A stretch of DNA of 10,758 bases, taken from the NCBI GenBank assembly GCA_036005845.1, contig DASYQD010000068.1:1-10758 (forward strand), read 5' to 3'. Positions 1 to 7,126 of the stretch are shown here, in pieces (the stretch's first letter is position 1; every line of letters starts with the position of its first letter). Under the pieces are notes generated by a model. That model had not been told where the DNA came from, ran no database searches, and saw only the letters and a program-made list of their open reading frames with translations. The DNA is from DASYQD01 sp036005845. Lineage in GTDB: Bacteria > Acidobacteriota > Thermoanaerobaculia > Multivoradales > JAIOJS01. The translations under genes and the position numbers were made by a program.

Positions 1-2162
1 CGCGTGCGCCACACCGTCAGGTGGCCGGGGTTGCCCGCCGTCCACGAGAACTCGATGCGGTTGTTGCGCGCCGCCGAGTCGCCGGCGTTGGCGATGACGC
101 CGCTGCCGGCGAAGGCGAGCGCGTTGGTCAGCTCGTTGAAGTAGTTGCCGACGATCGACCAGGTGGTGGCCGTGCGCACGAGGTCGAAGGCGAGCCGCGT
201 CTTGGCGCCGCTGCCGAGCGCGTCGCTGCAGGCCATCAGCTGGAACGAGTTGGCGTTGGCGGCGCTGCTCATGGTGAGCCCCTGCGGATCGATGAAGAAG
301 CTGCCTTGCAGGGTGCGCTCGTCCGCGAAGCCGGCCTCGGGGCCGACCCGCACGTAGGTCGCCGACGCCGGCCGCTGCAGGGTCGGGTTGAAGAGGTTGA
401 GCTGCATCCCGACGCGGCTGGCCGCCGGCCCCAGCTTCGCCGCCGCGGTGACCTGCAAGTTGTTGAACGTGGTGTAGGGCGACGACACCATCTGCGACCA
501 CAGCGACGTGTTGCCGGTCTCGACACCGTCCGCGAAGAGGGCGCCATAGAGCACCGTCTCGGCGCCGACGTCGGCGATGCCGTCCTGGTCCTCGAGCGGT
601 GAGCCGAGCGCCAGGTCGGCGTGGCCGTCGCCGTCGAAGTCGCCGCTCGCCAGCGACAGCGCGAACTTCTTCTGATGCTGGCCGGCGTCGCCGGGGAAGC
701 CCTCGATTCCCGCCGCGATCATGCGGTGGCGGGCGACGGTGAGCCCGGTGGGCGAGCCCATGAGCACGGTGGCGGCGCCGTCGTTGGGCCCGCTGATCTG
801 CTCGCCGGGGTGGCCGACGACGAGGTCGGCGCGGCCGTCGTGGTCGAAGTCGCCGGTGGCAAGCGCGAACCCGAAGAAGTCGTTGGCCTCGTTGTTGCCG
901 GAGCCGAGGATCGCATCCTGGTCGAAGAACTGGGTGCGGCCGCGATCGAACCCGCCCACGGTGCCATAGAGGACGTTGACCTGGCCGGCGTCGCTGATGG
1001 CGTTGCCGCTGCCGAGGTCCTCGAACGGGATGCCGATCGCGAGGTCGTCGCGCCCGTCACTGTCGAAGTCGCCGGCGGCGAGCGCGCGGCCGAAGCTGTC
1101 GGAAGCCTCCGAGCGTCCCCCGATGTCGGTCTCCGACCAGAGGAAGTTGCCCGCCGGTGTGAGCCCGGAAGGGCCGCCGAAGACGACTTGGACGGCGCCG
1201 CCGCCGCCGACGCCCCCATTGCCCGGCACGCCGATGGCGAGGTCGGTGAAACCGTCGCCGTCGAAGTCGCCGGGGGCGAGCGCGTAGCCGAACTCGTCGC
1301 CGGCGTCGGGGTCGCCGGCCATGCCGTCGACGTCCTGGTCGAGGTGCGTCGAGTGCGACGGGTCGAGACCGTTGGCCGAGCCGGGGATGATCTCGATCAT
1401 CCCCTCGTCGTTCCGGTAGTCGTTCGGGGGTAGCGGTCCGCAACAGTACTCGAAAGTCTCGTAGGGGACGCCGACGACGAGGTCGGCGAAGCCGTCGCCG
1501 TTGAAGTCGCCGCAGGCGAGCGAGAAGGCGAAGAGGTCGCCCGACTCGACATCGCCAGCGATCCCCGGGGTGCTCTGCGCGTAGAAGGCGTTGGGCGCCG
1601 TGGAGATGCCCGATGTCGAGCCGTAGTGGATCGCGACGGCGCCGGCATTGGCGTGCCCGAGGTAGTCCTCGTACGGGATGCCGACGGCGAGATCGTCGCT
1701 GCCGTCGCCGTTGAAGTCGCAGGCGGCGAGGCTCGAGCCGAATCGATCGTCGACTTCGGGCGGATCAGCCGCGCCGGCGCTCGTCTCGCGAAGCACGGTG
1801 CTCGCGAGCCGCGTATCGTCGAAGCCTTGGCCCGGGACTCCGTAGCGCACGACGACGGTGCCGCTGTCCTTGATCTCGTTGCTGGTGAGCCCGTTGTCGA
1901 GCGGGATGCCAGTCGCGAGATCGTCGACGCCGTCGCCGTTGAAGTCGCCGACGGCGACCGCATCGGCGAAGAGGTCGCCGCTCTCGGGCGTATAGAAGCC
2001 GAGCAGGTTTTCGTTGCCGAAGCGCTGCTCGCGCACGGTGGAGAGGCCGACGGCGGTGGTCTGCGCCGAGGCGGCGTCGCTCAGGAAGGCGGCGAACAGC
2101 AGCGCGGCGAGCGTGGCGAGCGCCAAGCGGCGGGGAACGGAGGCGGGTCGAGTGCGGTTCAT
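1..2162 (-). CDS. Secreted FG-GAP repeat beta-propeller protein (C-terminus beyond left edge)
   Basis: This frame is open from an ATG at 2162 to the left edge, giving 720 residues without a stop. A twin-Arg-flanked hydrophobic signal peptide (residues 1-33) ends in a likely signal peptidase I site, AASA|QTT. Seven FG-GAP repeats follow, each with a Ca-binding loop of the form DFNGDGxDDLAxGxP; the loop aspartates are at residues 73, 149, 219, 299, 365, 438 and 508. Seven repeats about 70-80 residues apart fit one seven-bladed integrin-alpha-like propeller. Blade 3 carries an insertion with a vicinal Cys pair (240-241). From about residue 550 comes a non-repeat, beta-rich region with IEFSWTAGNPGHLTVWRT near the window edge; I associate it with secreted Acidobacteriota proteins but cannot name it. 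The start is supported by AGGAG six bases upstream. The likely role is extracellular or surface binding; the ligand is unknown. It is divergent from the sigma/kinase pair. Confidence 0.93.
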   Translation of the reverse strand, partial: MNRTRPASVPRRLALATLAALLFAAFLSDAASAQTTAVGLSTVREQRFGNENLLGFYTPESGDLFADAVAVGDFNGDGVDDLATGIPLDNGLTSNEIKDSGTVVVRYGVPGQGFDDTRLASTVLRETSAGAADPPEVDDRFGSSLAACDFNGDGSDDLAVGIPYEDYLGHANAGAVAIHYGSTSGISTAPNAFYAQSTPGIAGDVESGDLFAFSLACGDFNGDGFADLVVGVPYETFEYCCGPLPPNDYRNDEGMIEIIPGSANGLDPSHSTHLDQDVDGMAGDPDAGDEFGYALAPGDFDGDGFTDLAIGVPGNGGVGGGGAVQVVFGGPSGLTPAGNFLWSETDIGGRSEASDSFGRALAAGDFDSDGRDDLAIGIPFEDLGSGNAISDAGQVNVLYGTVGGFDRGRTQFFDQDAILGSGNNEANDFFGFALATGDFDHDGRADLVVGHPGEQISGPNDGAATVLMGSPTGLTVARHRMIAAGIEGFPGDAGQHQKKFALSLASGDFDGDGHADLALGSPLEDQDGIADVGAETVLYGALFADGVETGNTSLWSQMVSSPYTTFNNLQVTAAAKLGPAASRVGMQLNLFNPTLQRPASATYVRVGPEAGFADERTLQGSFFIDPQGLTMSSAANANSFQLMACSDALGSGAKTRLAFDLVRTATTWSIVGNYFNELTNALAFAGSGVIANAGDSAARNNRIEFSWTAGNPGHLTVWRT
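620..1958 (-). repeat. Seven FG-GAP coding repeats
   Basis: Seven related segments encode the Asp-rich calcium loop of the propeller. Their first aspartate codons end at 1946, 1718, 1508, 1268, 1070, 851 and 641, reading down the minus strand. On the plus strand each appears as a variant of GTCGCCGTCGAAGTCGCC. The spacing is irregular (about 200-240 bases) and the intervening sequence has diverged, so these are old protein-level repeats rather than recent DNA duplications. Confidence 0.85.
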
Positions 2163-2168
2163 GGCGGG

Positions 2169-2173
2169 CTCCT
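2169..2173 (-). promoter_or_regulatory. Ribosome binding site for the FG-GAP gene
   Basis: AGGAG on the minus strand (CTCCT on plus), six bases before the ATG at 2162. It is one of only two clear Shine-Dalgarno sites in the window and fixes the start of the propeller gene. Confidence 0.8.
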
Positions 2174-2216
2174 GGTTGGTGGTCCACCTCGTTCCCGCGT
2201 CACCGGCCGCCGCCGG

Positions 2217-2244
2217 GCGACATGCGCCGGTGCGACGCTAGAAT
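2217..2244 (+). promoter_or_regulatory. Putative promoter of the sigma/kinase operon
   Basis: A TAGAAT hexamer at 2239-2244 matches a housekeeping -10 element. It is preceded, after 16 bases, by GCGACA (2217-2222), a four-of-six match to TTGACA. Transcription would begin near 2251, leaving a leader of about nine bases before the ATG at 2260. No Shine-Dalgarno sequence is visible there. This lies in the 97-base divergent gap between the propeller gene and the sigma gene. Confidence 0.45.
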
Positions 2245-2259
2245 CCGCGCAGCATTCCG

Positions 2260-2874
2260 ATGGCCCCCACCGAGGAGAGCGCTGGGCGGCAGGGCGGCGC
2301 CTCGACCGAGGTGACGGACCTCCTCCACGCCTGGCGCGGCGGCGACCGCGACGCCGAGGAGCGGCTGGTGGCCGCCCTCTACCGCGAGCTGCACGACATG
2401 GCGCACAGCCGGCTCCGCCGCGAGCGGCCGGGCGGCACGCTGCAGACGACGGCGCTCGTCCACGAGGCCTACCTGCGCCTGGTCGACCAGCGGCGGGTCG
2501 CCTGGCGCGACCGCGGCCACTTCCTCGCCCTGGCGGCGACGATGATGCGCCGCGTGCTCGTCGACCGCGCCCGCGCCCGCGACGCCGACAAGCGCGGGGC
2601 GGGCGAGGCGGCCATCACGCTCGCCGATGCCGCCGCGGCCGGGCTCGATCCGGCCATCGAGGTGCTCGAAGTCGACCGCGCCCTCGACCGGCTGGCAGCC
2701 GATTACCCGCGGCCGGCGCGCGTCGTCGAGCTGCGCTTCTTCGGCGGCCTCGAGCTCGCCGAGATCGGTGATGTGCTCGCGGTGACCGAGCGCACCGCGC
2801 AGCGCGACTGGGCGTTCGCGCGTGCCTGGCTGGCGCGCGAGCTCGGCGCAGCGCCGTCCGGAACCAGCTCGTGA
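2260..2874 (+). CDS. ECF-family RNA polymerase sigma factor (TIGR02999/Sigma70_ECF type)
   Basis: This 204-residue sigma factor has sigma region 2 at about residues 19-105, including the hallmark LQTTALVHEAYLRLVD (61-76), the helix HFLALAATMMRRVLVDRAR (87-105) and a KRG tail (111-113). Region 4 at about 135-195 reads RVVELRFFGGLELAEIGDV followed by TERTAQRDWAFARAWL, a helix-turn-helix for -35 recognition. These signatures match the subfamily common in Acidobacteriota and Planctomycetota, which is often encoded beside Ser/Thr kinases. No anti-sigma gene is adjacent; instead the stop overlaps the kinase start as GTGA (2871-2874), implying translational coupling and a functional link. Phosphorylation by the partner kinase, as proposed for kinase-linked ECF groups, is a plausible mode of control but is inferred. 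The target promoters are unknown. Confidence 0.93.
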   Translation: MAPTEESAGRQGGASTEVTDLLHAWRGGDRDAEERLVAALYRELHDMAHSRLRRERPGGTLQTTALVHEAYLRLVDQRRVAWRDRGHFLALAATMMRRVLVDRARARDADKRGAGEAAITLADAAAAGLDPAIEVLEVDRALDRLAADYPRPARVVELRFFGGLELAEIGDVLAVTERTAQRDWAFARAWLARELGAAPSGTSS

Positions 2875-5630
2875 GCGCCGACCCGCGGCTGCCCGACCTC
2901 TTCGCGCACGCGAGCGAGCTCGTAGGAGCGGCGCGCGCGGACTGGCTCGCGGTGCTCCACGCCGAGGACCCGGCGCTCGCCGCCGACGTCGCCGAGCTGC
3001 TCGCGGCGTCGACGGCGGGCGAGCGCCGCTTCGCCACTCCCGCCTGGGAGCGGCTGTCGCCGGGTCGCGATGAGGAGAGCGACGGCGGCGAGGCGCCGAT
3101 GCCGGCGCGCATCGGTCCCTACCGTGTCGTGCGCGAGATCGGCCGGGGCGGCATGGGGCGCGTCTTCCTTGCCGAGCAGGAGGAGGCCGAGTTCCGCCGC
3201 ACGGTGGCGCTCAAGGTCCTCGACCGTCCGGCGGCCGCGGCCGAGGCGCTGCGGCGCTTCCGCGACGAAGCGCGCATCCTCGCCGCCCTCGAGCATCCGG
3301 GGATCGCCCGGCTCTACGACGCCGGCCGCGCCGAGGACGGCACCTGGTTCCTTGCCCTCGAGTACGTCGAAGGCGACGACCTGCTGAGCTTCGTGCGGCG
3401 GCACGGTCTCGACCTGCGCGCCCGTGTCGAGCTCTTCCTGCAAGTACTCGACGCCGTCGACTTCGCGCACCGCCGGCTCGTCGTCCATCGCGACGTCAAG
3501 CCGGGCAACGTGGTGGTGGGCGTCGACGGCCGACCTAAGCTCCTCGACTTCGGCATCTCGAAGGTCCTCGACCCCGAGGCGGGGGACGATGCCGCCACGC
3601 GCACCGAGCTGCGCGCGTTGACGCCCGCCTACGCCAGCCCCGAGCAGCTGCGCGGCGAGCGCGCCGCGATCGCCAGCGACGTCTACTCGCTCGGCGTCGT
3701 GCTCTATGAGCTCCTCGCCGGGCGGCGGCCCTTCGCGCGCGGCGACGGCTCGCGCAGCGCGCGGGACTGGGCCGGCGAACGCGATCCGGAGCCGCCTTCC
3801 GCCGCCGTCGGCCGCGCGCAATCCGCATCGCCCGCGACCGCGCCCGAGACGACGGCGGCCGCACCGATCAGCCGACGCGACCTCGCCGGCGACCTCGACG
3901 CCATCGTCGCCAAGGCCCTGCGCGCCGAGCCCGAGAGCCGCTACCGCTCCGCCGCCGCCTTTGCCGACGACCTGCGGCGCTGGCTCGACGGCCGCCCCGT
4001 CGAGGCGCGGCGCGGCGGTCGGCGCTACCGCCTCGCCAAGTTCGTGCGGCGCAACCGCGCGCCTGTCGCCTCCGCCGCGCTGGCGCTGGTCGCGCTCGTC
4101 GGCGGCACCGTCATCGCCCTGCTGCAGGCGCGCGCCTCCGCGCGCGAGCGCGACCGCGCCGTCGAGTCGCTGCGCCGCGCCGAGATCACCAACGACCTCA
4201 GCGGGCTGCTGCTCGCCGAGGCGGACCCGGCGGGCGGACCGGTATCGAGGGCCAACCTCCTGGCGCGCGGCGAGAAGGTCATCGACCAGCGCTTCGCCGG
4301 CGACCTGCCGCTCCGCGTGCACATGCTGCTGACGCTCGCCGAGCGCTACTACGAGAACGTCCAGTACGACGAGTGGAAGCGCACCGTCGAGCGCGCCTAC
4401 GCGTTGTCGCGGCCGCTTCACGACAAGCGGCTGCGCGCGCTGGCGGCCTGCACGATGGCCAACGTCGAGGCGGACACGGGCGAGCGATCGCGCGTCGAGC
4501 CGCTGATCGTCGAGGCGCTCGACGATCTGGCCGGCGAGCCGGAGGCGATGGCGGAAGAGGCGCGCTGCCGCGTCAACGAGAGCAATGCCGCCTACCAGAA
4601 GGGCGACGCGGCGACGGCGATCCGCGCCGGCGAGCGGGCGCTGGCGCTCGAGCGTGCCCGCCGCGGCCCGCCGGGACGCGAGCTCGAGGCGCTCAATACG
4701 CTGGCCAACGCCTACACCCTGGGCGACCGCTTCGCCGACGCCGACCGCACCTACGCGGCGCTGATGGCGCTCTTCGCGGCGCAGGGGCGCGACCGCACGC
4801 ACGGCGCCGCCATCTGCCTCAACAACTGGGCGGTGGAGGCGCAGAACGCCGGGCAGATCCGCCGCGCCGTCGAGCTCTCCGAGCGCGCCGTGGCGTTGGC
4901 GCGCGAAGTCGACGCCGAGCGCGGCGCGCCGGCCAACGACCTCTGGAGCCTGGGCAGCGTGCTGTCGCTCGTCGGCCGCCGCGACGAGTCGCTGGCGCTC
5001 GTCGACGAGGCAGTGGAAAAAACGCGCCACGGCGGTGCGCCCTGGCAGCGGTTCTGGTCGCTCGCGACCGCCGCTCGCGTGGCGCTCGAAGCGCAGCGCC
5101 GCGACCTCGCGGAGGCGCGCCTGCGCGAGCTGCAGCAGGTGGAGCTGGAGCAGGCCAACCCGCCGCTGTCGCAGCAAGCGGGCCTCGAGCGCACGCTGGC
5201 CCGCGCGGCGCTGGCGAACGGCGACGGGGCGCGCGCCGTCACGCTGGCGAAGAGCGCGCTCCACCGTCTCGAGACCGCCGACCGGCCGCCGCGCGAAGTG
5301 CTGCCGGTGCTCCTCGTGCTCGCCTCCTCGCTCAACGAAAGCGGCGACCACGCCGCGGCGCGGACGGCCGCCGAGCGCGCGCTGCAGCTCGCGAGCGCGC
5401 GGCTCGGCGGCTACCCGTACTCGCTCGAGCTCGGCGTAGCGGACCTCGAGCTGGGAGTGGCGCAGGCCGCGACGGGTGACGCTGACGCGGGGGAGCGCTC
5501 GCTGCGCACCGCGGTCGAAGCCCTACGCACCAGCGTCGGCGAGAACGGACCCGAGACGCGGCGCGCGACGGCGAGCCTGGCGCGGCTCGGCGCCGGGTGT
5601 TGCCCGCAGGCGCGCGCATCCCTACACTGA
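2871..5630 (+). CDS. Membrane-anchored Ser/Thr protein kinase with C-terminal TPR domain
   Basis: A 919-residue protein starting at a GTG that overlaps the sigma stop by four bases. Residues 1-80 form a helical leader typical of kinases in this sigma/kinase arrangement. The Hanks-type kinase domain spans about 84-374 with all catalytic motifs: glycine loop GRGGMG (91-96), ATP-binding Lys115, alpha-C Glu133, HRDVKPGN (206-213, catalytic Asp208), DFG (227-229), an SPE form of the APE motif (256-258) and Asp270 of SDVYSLGV. A single transmembrane helix (about 397-420) follows an Arg-rich stretch, placing the kinase in the cytoplasm and the C-terminal half outside, if topology is classical. The rest contains about eight or nine TPR-like helix pairs (for example the units near NTLANAYTLGDRFADADRTY and LASSLNESGDHAAARTAAER), probably for protein interaction or sensing. 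It should be an active kinase; the likely first substrate is the adjacent sigma factor (inference). Confidence 0.95.
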   Translation: MSADPRLPDLFAHASELVGAARADWLAVLHAEDPALAADVAELLAASTAGERRFATPAWERLSPGRDEESDGGEAPMPARIGPYRVVREIGRGGMGRVFLAEQEEAEFRRTVALKVLDRPAAAAEALRRFRDEARILAALEHPGIARLYDAGRAEDGTWFLALEYVEGDDLLSFVRRHGLDLRARVELFLQVLDAVDFAHRRLVVHRDVKPGNVVVGVDGRPKLLDFGISKVLDPEAGDDAATRTELRALTPAYASPEQLRGERAAIASDVYSLGVVLYELLAGRRPFARGDGSRSARDWAGERDPEPPSAAVGRAQSASPATAPETTAAAPISRRDLAGDLDAIVAKALRAEPESRYRSAAAFADDLRRWLDGRPVEARRGGRRYRLAKFVRRNRAPVASAALALVALVGGTVIALLQARASARERDRAVESLRRAEITNDLSGLLLAEADPAGGPVSRANLLARGEKVIDQRFAGDLPLRVHMLLTLAERYYENVQYDEWKRTVERAYALSRPLHDKRLRALAACTMANVEADTGERSRVEPLIVEALDDLAGEPEAMAEEARCRVNESNAAYQKGDAATAIRAGERALALERARRGPPGRELEALNTLANAYTLGDRFADADRTYAALMALFAAQGRDRTHGAAICLNNWAVEAQNAGQIRRAVELSERAVALAREVDAERGAPANDLWSLGSVLSLVGRRDESLALVDEAVEKTRHGGAPWQRFWSLATAARVALEAQRRDLAEARLRELQQVELEQANPPLSQQAGLERTLARAALANGDGARAVTLAKSALHRLETADRPPREVLPVLLVLASSLNESGDHAAARTAAERALQLASARLGGYPYSLELGVADLELGVAQAATGDADAGERSLRTAVEALRTSVGENGPETRRATASLARLGAGCCPQARASLH
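5600..5628 (+). promoter_or_regulatory. Putative promoter inside the kinase 3' end
   Basis: TTGCCC (5600-5605), a 17-base spacer and TACACT (5623-5628) form a good sigma-70-type promoter. Its predicted start of transcription (about 5634-5636) falls on the ATG of the next gene at 5636, so the transcript would be essentially leaderless. No Shine-Dalgarno sequence is present there. It would let the two-gene module be expressed apart from the kinase operon. This is sequence inspection only. Confidence 0.5.
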
Positions 5631-5635
5631 TCCGG

Positions 5636-6142
5636 ATGAGCCGAGATCTTCACGAGCTCGCCGAGGCGCGCAGCCTCGCCCTCCACCGCGAGGTCGGCCA
5701 GCGGCTGCGCGCACAACCCGAGCTGCTCGCGGCGGCTCGCCAACGCGTCGACTCGTGGCGGCGAGATGGCACCGTGGCGTCGCTTTACGCCGAGGCGTGG
5801 TCGAAGCTGCTGGCGGGCGAGCTCGAGGACGTGGTTACAGCGCTCGTCGCACCCGGCGAACGGGCAACGGCGCTGCGGCAGGTGACCCCCTTCGCCGGCG
5901 TCGTCGATCCGCGCACGCGCTGGCGGATCTGGCGCCAGGAACGCGACGCCTTCGCCGGCCGATGGCGCGCGACCAGCTCGAGCACGTCATCCGCGCCGCC
6001 GCCGTGCTGGCGGAGGACGACGAGATCGTCGTCATCGACAGCCAGGCGATCCTTGGCCAGTATCCGGATGCTCCCGACGAGCTGCTCGTCTCCATCGAGG
6101 CCGACGTTTATCCGCGGCATCACGTCGATCGCGCCGATCTGA
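5636..6142 (+). CDS. Small helical partner (putative antitoxin) of a DUF6036 nucleotidyltransferase, with apparent stop-codon loss
   Basis: The recognisable protein is the first 108 residues: a charged helical segment opening MSRDLHELAEARSLALH, then a block with LRQVTPFAGVVDPRTRWRIW near residues 80-99. I recall this as a conserved small protein found just upstream of DUF6036-type nucleotidyltransferases; its biochemical function is unknown and an antitoxin role is inferred from the pairing. Codon 109 (5960-5962) is CGA. TGA there would end the protein and form TGATG with the next start. Instead the frame continues for 60 codons inside the next gene, giving a Ser/Arg/Pro-rich tail that looks like out-of-frame GC-rich DNA. 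The gene starts five bases after the kinase stop, and a leaderless promoter is predicted. It may be a decayed allele, a sequencing error, or a true long overlap. Confidence 0.7.
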   Translation: MSRDLHELAEARSLALHREVGQRLRAQPELLAAARQRVDSWRRDGTVASLYAEAWSKLLAGELEDVVTALVAPGERATALRQVTPFAGVVDPRTRWRIWRQERDAFAGRWRATSSSTSSAPPPCWRRTTRSSSSTARRSLASIRMLPTSCSSPSRPTFIRGITSIAPI

Positions 6143-6492
6143 TCGATGGCTCGATCGGCGAGGGCTCGCCGTTTCACGACACCTTCGGCTACTACGCCCA
6201 CGGCGTGGGACCGGAGACGGCCGTTCTGCCTCGCGGCTGGCAACAACGGCTCGTGCCGGTGTACGGCGACAACACGCGCGGCGCCACCGGCCTCTGTCTC
6301 GAGGCCCATGACCTCGTGTTGTCGAAGTACGCGGCCGGCCGCGAGAAGGACCGTCTCTTCACGCGCGCGGCGGCGAAGCACGGTTTGGTGAGGCGAGAGA
6401 TCCTGATCTCGCGCCTGGCGACGCTTCCCGGCAGCGACGTTCAGCGCGAGGTGATCGCCGCGGCTATCGCGCGAGACTTCTCGTCACGCTGA
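5962..6492 (+). CDS. DUF6036-like nucleotidyltransferase (putative toxin) with altered motif I
   Basis: A 176-residue protein starting at the ATG at 5962; the same frame is open further upstream, but conserved sequence begins at MARDQLEHVIRAA. It resembles DUF6036/AbiEii-type nucleotidyltransferases: VVIDSQAILGQYPDAP (residues 23-38) sits at motif I and SIEADVYPR (44-52) supplies the acidic metal-binding pair Glu46 and Asp48. Later conserved blocks include PFHDTFGYYAHGVGPETAVLP, RGATGLCLEAHDLVLSK and GREKDRLF. In relatives as I recall them motif I reads VIGSQAILG; here position 26 is Asp (GAC, 6037-6039), so the active-site glycine is missing. Related enzymes act as toxins in two-gene modules by transferring nucleotides to tRNA or protein, but the target of this one is unknown. 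With the upstream stop missing, stop/start translational coupling would be lost. No Shine-Dalgarno sequence is seen. Confidence 0.82.
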   Translation: MARDQLEHVIRAAAVLAEDDEIVVIDSQAILGQYPDAPDELLVSIEADVYPRHHVDRADLIDGSIGEGSPFHDTFGYYAHGVGPETAVLPRGWQQRLVPVYGDNTRGATGLCLEAHDLVLSKYAAGREKDRLFTRAAAKHGLVRREILISRLATLPGSDVQREVIAAAIARDFSSR

Positions 6493-6540
6493 CGGTGGAC
6501 CGATCGCTTCTGCGCTAGGCCCGCCTTCGCCGCAAACTCG
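6493..6540. other. Convergent intergenic gap
   Basis: These 48 bases separate the end of the plus-strand module from the end of the minus-strand cluster. I looked for a bidirectional intrinsic terminator and saw no convincing GC-rich hairpin followed by a T-run on either strand. Confidence 0.6.
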
Positions 6541-7068
6541 TCATCGCATCGCAACCCTCGCCAGCGCTGCGTCCTCGACGCGGATGCGGAGCGCGAGGAT
6601 CGCCAGGTTCGCGATGCCGCAGACGAGCGCCGTCAGCCACGCGGTGTGGACGAGCGGCAGCGCCACGACCTCGACGGCGACCGCGAGGTAGTTGGGGTGG
6701 CGCAGGAAGCGGTAGGGGCCGCCGGCGACGAGTGGAGCTGCGGGGAGCACGAGCACGCGCGTGGTCCAGCGTTCGCCGAGCGTGGCGATCACCCAGTAGC
6801 GGAGCGTCATCGTCGCCGCGACGAGCGCGAGCATGGGCCAGCCGAGCCACGGCAGGAACGGGCGGCCGAGGAGCCACACCTCCGCCGGCGCCGCGACGAG
6901 CAGCGCCGCGTGCACGGCAACCATCAGCGGGTAATGGCCGGCGCCGGCCTCGACGGCGCCGCGGGCGCGCAGGGCGCGCTGGTGACGCCGCGAGATCACG
7001 AGCTCGACGAGCCGCTCGCCGGCGACGGCGCCGATCAGCAGGATGAAGAGCGCTCGCGAGTCGATCAT
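6541..7068 (-). CDS. ICMT-family membrane methyltransferase (BpsB/YpbQ-like)
   Basis: A 175-residue integral membrane protein with about four to five hydrophobic segments (roughly 5-25, 47-68, 72-95, 128-162). The ICMT signature GPYRFLRHPNYLAV (117-130) provides the SAM-binding region, followed by Glu133 and the C-terminal RIRVEDAAL (161-169). The N-terminal pattern SRRHQRALRARGAVEAGAGHYPLM (written here in parts: SRRHQ, GAVEAG, HYPLM) resembles Bacillus YpbQ/BpsB, which methylates the hydroxyl of alkylpyrones made by a type III PKS. With a type III PKS in the same cluster, the most likely role is O-methylation of a membrane-partitioned alkylpyrone or phenolic lipid. It starts at an ATG 58 bases after the DinB-like gene, with no clear Shine-Dalgarno site. 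The family call is firm; the substrate is inferred. Confidence 0.88.
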   Translation of the reverse strand: MIDSRALFILLIGAVAGERLVELVISRRHQRALRARGAVEAGAGHYPLMVAVHAALLVAAPAEVWLLGRPFLPWLGWPMLALVAATMTLRYWVIATLGERWTTRVLVLPAAPLVAGGPYRFLRHPNYLAVAVEVVALPLVHTAWLTALVCGIANLAILALRIRVEDAALARVAMR

Positions 7069-7126
7069 CCGGGCCAGCGGAATCGCTGCGACCGCCGCGC
7101 TCTTCGTCTGCCGATGATGCCTCGCC

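Noticed and set aside
620..1958. Regularly recurring GTCGCCGTCGAAGTCGCC-like sequence, as a possible CRISPR or DNA repeat array
   Set aside because: The spacing is about 200-240 bases and each copy encodes the calcium loop of an FG-GAP repeat in one continuous frame.
2191..2195. GGAAC on the minus strand upstream of the propeller gene, resembling an ECF -35 element
   Set aside because: The matching -10 would fall on the Shine-Dalgarno and start codon at 2160-2173, and no -10 sequence is recognisable. A five-base match is expected by chance.
621..2771. Long plus-strand open frames across the FG-GAP gene and into the sigma gene
   Set aside because: They are Ala/Val/Gly/Glu-rich mirror translations of the repeat-bearing minus-strand gene, which has a signal peptide, Shine-Dalgarno and seven conserved repeats.
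2703..5351. An 882-codon open frame on the minus strand opposite the kinase gene
   Set aside because: It lies wholly antisense to a kinase with every catalytic motif, is Arg/Gly/Ala/Val-rich without domains, and arises from the codon bias of GC-rich DNA.
4373..5479. A 368-codon plus-strand frame within the kinase gene
   Set aside because: It is an Arg/Ala/Gly-rich alternate frame of the TPR region with no recognisable domain; the kinase frame shows clear TPR-like helices throughout.
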